Assembly: GCA_947630635.1 (NCBI GenBank)
Contig: CANRIJ010000033.1
Location: 1 to 13,164 of the forward strand
Origin: an uncultured Spirochaetaceae bacterium
GTDB taxonomy: Bacteria; Spirochaetota; Spirochaetia; Sphaerochaetales; Sphaerochaetaceae
Length of the DNA: 13,164 bases
Direction: 5' to 3'
Made by a program: the position numbers and the translations under genes. This document shows, in pieces, positions 10,467 through 13,164 of the stretch. Each line of letters begins with the position of its first letter. Position 1 is the first letter of the stretch. The notes under the pieces were generated by a model, which made no database searches, was not told where the DNA came from, and saw only the letters and a program-made list of their open reading frames with translations.

Positions 10467-13164
10467 GTGGGCAAGACTTATAGAATTGGTGAGAAAATAG
10501 GCAATTTTGAGGTTATCCAATCAAGGTATATAAAGGACTATTCCTCTAACGGCGTTCTTCTGAGGCACTCTTCGGGGATGGAGGTTTTCTTTCTGGACAA
10601 TGAGGATGATGAGTGTTTTTTCTCATATTCAGTATATACTCCACCAGCGAACTCAACCGGAGTCTTTCATATTCTGGAGCACACTCTTCTCACAGGAAGC
10701 AAGAGATATCCTGTGAGAGACCCATTTATGATGATGGTCAGAAATAGTGCGAACACATTCTTAAATGCCCTTACAGGTCCCGATAGAACCTATTTTCCTG
10801 CTGCGTCGCCAGTTAAAAAGGATTTTGACAACATATTCAGCGTATATACAGATGCTGTTTTCTCTCCTCTTTTGAGAAAGGAGTCCTTTGAGCAGGAGGG
10901 AATCAGGCTCTCCTCAAAGCCATCTCTTCATTTTGAGGGAGTGGTATTTTCTGAGATGCAGGGCGATATATCCTCTCATGAGGCGGTGGTTGCAGAGCTC
11001 TCTACAAGGCCTCTCTTTGATAGTGATAGTCCTTATAGGTATGAGTTTGGCGGAAATCCTCCAGATATTACCGACTTGAGTTATGAGGAGTTTATCCAAA
11101 CTTACAAAGAGCACTATGTACCTGCAAATATCACTCTCTTTTTTTACGGGAATTTGGATCTAGAGGAAAAACTCGATTATTTGGAGAAGAATTATCTAAG
11201 CAAAACTGATGGCGGAAAGAGAGTAGAGCGTGCAAAGCTTACACATCGATGGGATAAGCCAAAGAGAGTCTATGGCAAGAGCAACGCAGAGGAGGGAGGC
11301 GAGAGCTCCTCTTTGATGGTCAGCTGGCTATTGGGTGAAGCTGATAGTCCTTTGGATACGCTTATTCTATCGCTTATAGTCGATATTCTTCTGGGAAATC
11401 CAGGATCTCCCTTATATAAGGCTGTTGTTGAATCGAATATTGGCAGAGATCTCTCTTCTGAAAGCGGAATGAGCGACTCTTATAGGGAGCTTATCTTTTC
11501 TGTTGGAGTAAGCGGCAGCAGAAAAGAGAGGGCAGATGAGTTTGAGGCTTTTATTTTGAGTGCTCTTAGGGATATTGCCACAACTGCAATTGGCGAGAAG
11601 ATGGTTGAGGCAGCACTTAGAAGAATGGAGTTCAGGCTAAGAGAGAAGCCCTCTGGAATGAGCATGGGCTATGCACTCTACTTTGGATCAATAGAGCGAA
11701 CTTGGGCATTTGGAAAAGATCCTCTAGCTGCTTTGGATGTAAGCGAATACTTAATGATTATTCGAGAGCATCTTAAAGAGAACAAAAGGTTCTTTGAGGA
11801 TTGGATTACTACTAACCTGGTTGATAATCCTCATAGGCTCTTATCTGTCATAACAATGGATAAAGACCACCAAAAGAGAATCGAGAGGGAGATTGAGGAT
11901 AAGCTCAAGATACATGCACACTCTTGGTCAAAGAAAGAAGAGGATGAATTTGATAGGTTTTCACATACTCCGGACTCGATTGAAGATCTAAAGAGGCTCC
12001 CGCGTCTTACATATAAGGACGTTCCAAATGTAAGCGGGGATATCAATATAAATGAGAGAGATTCGATTCTATATACGACTCTGACAACTGGGTCTATCAT
12101 CTACCTTGATTTGGCAATAGAGGTTACAGATCTCTCAATTGAGGAGCTTGAGGACCTTTCGCTACTGTCTCGGCTCTTACTGATGACAGGAACCGATGAT
12201 ATGGATCTGAGCGCTTTTCAGACCGAGCTAAGCTTCTCAACTGGTGGAACAAGCGCAAATATAGATGGGGAAACAGATACTAATGGCAATGCAAGAGTCT
12301 TTTTGTTTGTGAGAACCAAGGCGCTTAAAGAGTATTATAGAGATGCTGCCAAGCTGATTAATAAGCTTCTTATCAATACAGTTGTCAGTGATAAAGAGCG
12401 CATTAAGAGCGCTTTGGAGGACATATCAAGCGACTATCAGAGCTCAGTGCTCAGAAATGCATATCAGTATGTTATCTCATCCTCATCTCAATCTATTTCC
12501 AAGGCTGATTACATCGGTGAGAGAACACGTGGAATTGAGTTTTGGCTCAGAGCTGAGGAGATGAAGAATGAGTTGGACTCTCTTTCAGAGAGACTCCCTC
12601 TCTTGAGAGACAAGATAGTCGATAGAAAGAGAACGCGCGTTCATATTGGCGTTGAGAAAGATGACTTGGAGTATGCGCTGGAAATATCTAAGGAGTTCTA
12701 TCTCTCAATACCAGAGAAAGAGGGCGTTGGCATTGATACTAAGCCCTTTGAGCCTAAAAAAGAGACACTTCTCTTTTCTATCTCATCGCCAGTTACATTC
12801 ATGGGACTTACTGCAAAATCCCCATCCCACCATGATAGTGATTATGCAAGCCTATCTATGCTTTTGCGCCTTGTTGGAAAGAATGAGCTTTGGTCTCTAA
12901 TCAGAGAGAAGGGCGGGGCATATGGGGCTGGCACTCTTCCTGACTACCTAAACTACGCCTTCTCATTCTATACCTACCGCGACCCAAGGTTTGATGCCTC
13001 TTATCAAGACATATTCAAGGCAATTGAAGAAGAGAAGATCACCGATGAGAAGATAGAGGATGTAAAGCTACTTATACTCTCAAAGGACGTAAGGCCCCTT
13101 GGACCGCAGACTGCCTCATATACTGCCTTTATGAGGTTTCTCTATTCTCTAAAGGACGAAGAGA
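10467..13164 (+). CDS. M16C metalloprotease, presequence protease/insulinase type (3' truncated by window edge)
   Basis: Zinc oligopeptidase of the pitrilysin superfamily, in the single-chain M16C (PreP/Cym1-like) group, which degrades unstructured peptides inside a closed chamber formed by two halves. The frame is open for 899 codons to the window edge; family members are about 970-1000 residues, so perhaps 70-100 are missing. The inverted zinc motif HILEH gives H68, E71 (catalytic base) and H72, followed by TLLTGSKRYPVRDPF. The third ligand is probably E163 in GVVFSEMQG, 91 residues after H72, the M16C spacing. SANTFLNALTGPDRTYFPAAS and VYTDAVFSPLL are also diagnostic. Near the visible end, REKGGAYGAG is the substrate-binding arginine/tyrosine motif of the C-terminal half. 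There is no signal peptide, so it is cytoplasmic. The start is GTG at 10467, with AAAAGG eight bases before it and an extended -10 promoter upstream. No stop or frameshift was found in the visible part. Confidence 0.95.
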   Translation, partial: MGKTYRIGEKIGNFEVIQSRYIKDYSSNGVLLRHSSGMEVFFLDNEDDECFFSYSVYTPPANSTGVFHILEHTLLTGSKRYPVRDPFMMMVRNSANTFLNALTGPDRTYFPAASPVKKDFDNIFSVYTDAVFSPLLRKESFEQEGIRLSSKPSLHFEGVVFSEMQGDISSHEAVVAELSTRPLFDSDSPYRYEFGGNPPDITDLSYEEFIQTYKEHYVPANITLFFYGNLDLEEKLDYLEKNYLSKTDGGKRVERAKLTHRWDKPKRVYGKSNAEEGGESSSLMVSWLLGEADSPLDTLILSLIVDILLGNPGSPLYKAVVESNIGRDLSSESGMSDSYRELIFSVGVSGSRKERADEFEAFILSALRDIATTAIGEKMVEAALRRMEFRLREKPSGMSMGYALYFGSIERTWAFGKDPLAALDVSEYLMIIREHLKENKRFFEDWITTNLVDNPHRLLSVITMDKDHQKRIEREIEDKLKIHAHSWSKKEEDEFDRFSHTPDSIEDLKRLPRLTYKDVPNVSGDININERDSILYTTLTTGSIIYLDLAIEVTDLSIEELEDLSLLSRLLLMTGTDDMDLSAFQTELSFSTGGTSANIDGETDTNGNARVFLFVRTKALKEYYRDAAKLINKLLINTVVSDKERIKSALEDISSDYQSSVLRNAYQYVISSSSQSISKADYIGERTRGIEFWLRAEEMKNELDSLSERLPLLRDKIVDRKRTRVHIGVEKDDLEYALEISKEFYLSIPEKEGVGIDTKPFEPKKETLLFSISSPVTFMGLTAKSPSHHDSDYASLSMLLRLVGKNELWSLIREKGGAYGAGTLPDYLNYAFSFYTYRDPRFDASYQDIFKAIEEEKITDEKIEDVKLLILSKDVRPLGPQTASYTAFMRFLYSLKDEE

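Noticed and set aside
1..13164. Defence island, CRISPR array, phage or insertion sequence
   Set aside because: No regularly spaced repeats, transposase, integrase, nuclease-helicase or toxin-antitoxin pair was seen. The genes are housekeeping or envelope types with uniform codon use.

Overview
The window looks like chromosomal DNA from a host-associated or anaerobic spirochaete (Spirochaetota; genus not resolvable from this sequence). The pointers are a clostridial/spirochaetal-type [FeFe]-hydrogenase, several lipoproteins with short, spirochaete-style lipoboxes (FISC, LASC, LFSC), small outer-membrane-type proteins ending in Phe, an M16C presequence-protease homologue, and arginine codons that are mostly AGA/AGG. 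TGA is the normal stop of at least three intact genes here, so the standard bacterial code applies. I see no tRNA, rRNA, CRISPR array, IS element or phage gene.

Layout. (1) 1-633: 3' end of an [FeFe]-hydrogenase catalytic subunit, closed by a strong, probably bidirectional terminator. (2) 684-857, minus: a possible 57-residue ORF too short for routine calling, whose start codon lies in a 16-bp hairpin stem. (3) 896-3064, minus: one large surface lipoprotein gene broken in frame by a single TGA codon at 2555-2557. (4) 3065-3193: an AT-rich divergent intergenic region with two copies of TTTTGCCAAAA. (5) 3194-3685: a small two-helix membrane protein, followed by a terminator. (6) 3800-5199: a small outer-membrane-type protein and an unusual lipoprotein with hydrophobic C-terminal segments, coupled through an ideal Shine-Dalgarno. 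(7) 5236-8833: pepT, an outer-membrane protein and an LPP20-like lipoprotein, with 4-nt and 1-nt overlaps between the genes. (8) 8835-10389, minus: endonuclease IV followed by a glycerophosphodiester phosphodiesterase with a 23-nt overlap; this pair converges on the previous operon with one base between the stop codons. (9) 10467-end: an M16C metalloprotease, truncated by the window edge and divergent from nfo.

How the genes work together. The middle of the window is dominated by envelope proteins of unassigned function (two OMP/lipoprotein pairs and one large interrupted lipoprotein). PepT (tripeptides) and the M16C protease (oligopeptides) would both serve peptide breakdown, which fits a peptide-using fermenter that disposes of reductant as H2 through the hydrogenase; this metabolic link is inference. 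No clear novel multi-gene defence or mobile system is visible. The items most worth a second look are the opal-interrupted lipoprotein, the hidden small ORF with its start-codon hairpin, the paired TTTTGCCAAAA sites, the possibly leaderless nfo transcript, and the two uncharacterised OMP-lipoprotein pairs.
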